6,767 nt of DNA, taken from Pseudomonadota bacterium. Lineage in GTDB: Bacteria; Desulfobacterota; BSN033; WVXP01; G020346125. The notes under the pieces are model-generated. The model saw only the letters and a program-made list of their open reading frames with translations, had not been told where the DNA came from and ran no database searches. The position numbers were made by a program, and so were the translations under genes. Of the stretch, positions 5,730-6,767 are shown piece by piece. Each line of letters starts with the position of its first letter. Positions within the stretch are counted from its first letter, which is position 1. The stretch is taken from NCBI GenBank assembly GCA_030672465.1, contig DAOVGJ010000099.1, forward strand, positions 1-6,767, written 5' to 3'.

Positions 5730-6568
5730 TCCTTCACCTCCACGGTGATATCGTTTGTAACGAACTCCTTGAGCTTCGCCTCAACGTACTGCTTTAAGGT
5801 GAAGTCGGCCGAGGGACAGAATGAGCAGGTCCCCCTCAAGGCCACGATAACCTTACTCCCCTCGATATCGATGAGCTCCAGATCTCCGCCATCTTGTCTC
5901 AAGGCGGGCTTGATCTCCCTCTCAAGGGTTTCCTCGATAAGCCTCATCCTCTGTATATTGGTCAATTTCTCCTCCTTCGCCGGCTTGACGAGGGGGGGTT
6001 TTTTCTCCTTTCCCCCCCAAACCCTATCGATAATGTCCCTGATCTCAGGGTGGCAGCCCTCGCATCCCCCCCCTGCCTTGGTGTAGTGGGTTACCTGTTC
6101 CACCGTGTGGAGGTTGTTCTCCCTTACCGCCCTTTCGATCTCCTTATCCGAAATACCGAAACAGTTGCATACGACCTCGAACTCTTCCTTTTCAAGCTTT
6201 TCCCCTCGGTAATTGGCGATGGCCACTGCCAGGGCTTCCCGACCCATTACCGAGCAGTGCATCTTCTCTTCGGGGAGACCTCCGAGGTAATCGGCGATAT
6301 CTCGGTTGGTGATCTTATCCGCCTCTTCAAGGGTCTTTCCCTTTACCAGTTCCGTCAGAGCAGAAGAGGATGCGATGGCGCTGGCACATCCAAAGGTCTT
6401 AAACCTGACGTCCCTGATTCGCTTGTCTTCGTCCAGCTTGAAGGTCAGCCTCAAGGCATCCCCGCAGGCCAGGGAACCTACCTCTCCGATGCCATCTGGA
6501 TCATCGATTTCGCCGACGTTTCTCGGGTTCATAAAGTGGTCTTTCACCTTTTCAGTATAATCCCACAT
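5726..6568 (-). CDS. nifU: Fe-S cluster assembly scaffold NifU, three-domain
   Basis: A 280-residue scaffold on which Fe-S clusters are built from sulfur supplied by NifS and then handed to target proteins. The three domains of full-length NifU are intact. The IscU-like domain (1-125) has Cys35 and Asp37 (GSLACGDALR), Cys61 (FGCASAIASSSALTE) and Cys105 (KMHCSVM). The central BFD-like domain (about 131-185) binds a permanent [2Fe-2S] cluster through Cys134 and Cys136 (VCNCFGIS) and Cys169 and Cys172 (GGGCEGC). After a charged linker (187-202) comes the Nfu domain, with QDGGDLELIDI (225-235) and the cluster-binding CSFC (248-251). Spacing matches the Azotobacter vinelandii protein closely as I recall it. 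The LPPVK chaperone-binding motif of IscU is absent, as in NifU generally. ATG 6568 has GAGG 9 nt upstream. It is the first gene of the leftward cluster and overlaps nifS by 4 nt. Confidence 0.96.
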   Translation of the reverse strand: MWDYTEKVKDHFMNPRNVGEIDDPDGIGEVGSLACGDALRLTFKLDEDKRIRDVRFKTFGCASAIASSSALTELVKGKTLEEADKITNRDIADYLGGLPEEKMHCSVMGREALAVAIANYRGEKLEKEEFEVVCNCFGISDKEIERAVRENNLHTVEQVTHYTKAGGGCEGCHPEIRDIIDRVWGGKEKKPPLVKPAKEEKLTNIQRMRLIEETLEREIKPALRQDGGDLELIDIEGSKVIVALRGTCSFCPSADFTLKQYVEAKLKEFVTNDITVEVKE

Positions 6569-6581
6569 ATCCGCTTACCTC

Positions 6582-6610
6582 GTAATGACTTTTCCTTTCA
6601 TTACTAATGA
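6582..6610. promoter_or_regulatory. Overlapping palindromes upstream of nifU, candidate operator
   Basis: GTAATGA (6582-6588) and TCATTAC (6598-6604) form a perfect 7-bp inverted repeat separated by 9 nt. TCATTA-C-TAATGA (6598-6610) is a second, 13-bp palindrome that shares the middle arm. Three TAATGA half-sites therefore lie within 29 bp, 14-42 nt before the nifU start codon and across the proposed -10 and start point. A repressor of the Fe-S operon (for example an Rrf2/IscR-like protein) could bind here, but the sequence is not an IscR consensus that I recognise, and an RNA stem in the leader is also possible. Confidence 0.35.
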
Positions 6611-6629
6611 TGATTTCGTAAAAAGTCTA
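6600..6629 (-). promoter_or_regulatory. Weak candidate sigma-70 promoter of the nifU operon
   Basis: On the - strand TAGACT (6624-6629) and AGTAAT (6600-6605) each match four of six consensus bases and are 18 nt apart. Transcription would start near 6593, giving a leader of about 25 nt. The -10 overlaps the palindromes at 6582-6610. Both boxes are weak, so the promoter may lie elsewhere, including inside the repeat-like region to the right. Confidence 0.25.
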
Positions 6630-6633
6630 AATC

Positions 6634-6735
6634 AGACGGCAAAGAAAAAAGATCCAGATGCAAGGCGCGCAAATCCTGAGGAATGAGGCGTACATAGAAG
6701 TACGCTGCAGTGACGAAGGATGAAGCGGAACGCAG
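6634..6735. repeat. Dispersed intergenic repeat-like sequence with hairpin
   Basis: The 102-bp non-coding stretch starts with AGACGGCAAAGAAAAAAG, passes through GATGCAAGGCGCGCAAATCC and contains a perfect hairpin GCGTAC-ATAGAA-GTACGC (6688-6705). It is flanked by two similar words, TGAGGAATGAGGCG (6678-6690, approximately) and TGACGAAGGATGAAGCG (6711-6727). I recall near-identical intergenic sequences in many deltaproteobacterial genomes, often ending in an inverted copy of the first word (CTTTTTCTTTGCCGTCT). Only one copy is present here and that second end is missing, so repeat status rests on memory. The preceding TGATTTCGTAAAAAGTC (6611-6627) may belong to it. No open frame of note is seen. 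Confidence 0.5.
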
Positions 6736-6767
6736 CCCTTCGGCTTTGCTCAGGGCCGTGAGCATGT
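6735..6767. repeat. Second repeat-like inverted sequence at the right edge
   Basis: GCCCT (6735-6739) and AGGGC (6752-6756) pair across 12 nt, and AGCC-CTTC-GGCT (6734-6745) is an alternative small hairpin. The word CCCTTCGGCTTTGCTCAGGGC resembles the CCTTCGACAAGCTCAGG type of dispersed repeat found in many bacterial genomes. It replaces the expected end of the preceding repeat and is cut by the window edge. Identification is from memory. Confidence 0.35.

Noticed and set aside
5457..6086. 209-aa open frame on the + strand across the nifU/nifS junction
   Set aside because: Antisense to two well-supported genes, with low-complexity Ser/Leu-rich translation.
4548..6568. nifU-nifS as evidence of a nitrogen-fixation cluster
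   Set aside because: No nifHDK, nifB, nifE/N or nifV is present in the window, and NifU/NifS serve as general Fe-S machinery in many non-fixing bacteria.
5894..6607. 237-aa open frame on the + strand opposite nifU
   Set aside because: It lies wholly antisense to a complete three-domain NifU with all ligands intact, and its translation has no recognisable domain. It arises from codon bias on the other strand.

Overview
The window looks like a bacterial chromosome fragment, about 50-55% GC by eye, most likely from a deltaproteobacterium-like (Desulfobacterota) or neighbouring anaerobic lineage. The basis is a NifU of the three-domain type, a paired NifS, and a right-edge intergenic sequence resembling a dispersed repeat I recall from such genomes. 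No marker gene fixes the taxonomy, so this is inference.

Layout. On the + strand at the left edge is the tail of a probable RmuC-like protein (1-159), then an unrecognised 155-aa protein (223-690). All other genes are on the - strand and converge on that pair. In transcription order from the right they are nifU (6568-5726), nifS (5729-4548), a Gfo/Idh/MocA-family oxidoreductase (4522-3536), an 87-aa orphan protein (3498-3235), a GNAT acetyltransferase (3181-2705), a secreted esterase-like alpha/beta hydrolase (2690-1302) and a secreted SH3-domain protein (1248-739). Gaps are a 4-nt overlap, then 25, 37, 53, 14 and 53 nt, so one long transcription unit is plausible. A possible internal promoter precedes the SH3 gene.

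How the genes work together. NifS supplies sulfur from cysteine and NifU is the scaffold on which Fe-S clusters are built, so this pair is a clear functional unit. No nitrogenase gene is visible, which suggests a general Fe-S assembly role. The downstream genes have no evident biochemical link to Fe-S assembly. The hydrolase and the SH3 protein both carry signal peptides and act outside the cytoplasm.

Starts were re-chosen where ribosome-binding sites decide: GTG at 2690 for the hydrolase, ATG at 3498 for the small protein, ATG at 4522 for the oxidoreductase and GTG at 5729 for nifS. The 199 bp right of nifU hold a weak candidate promoter, overlapping GTAATGA/TCATTAC palindromes and a hairpin-bearing repeat-like sequence. 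I did not find a CRISPR array, tRNA, rRNA, transposase or phage gene, and I see no clear defence or other novel multi-gene system. The least explained items are the two orphan proteins, the mixed operon and the right-edge repeat.
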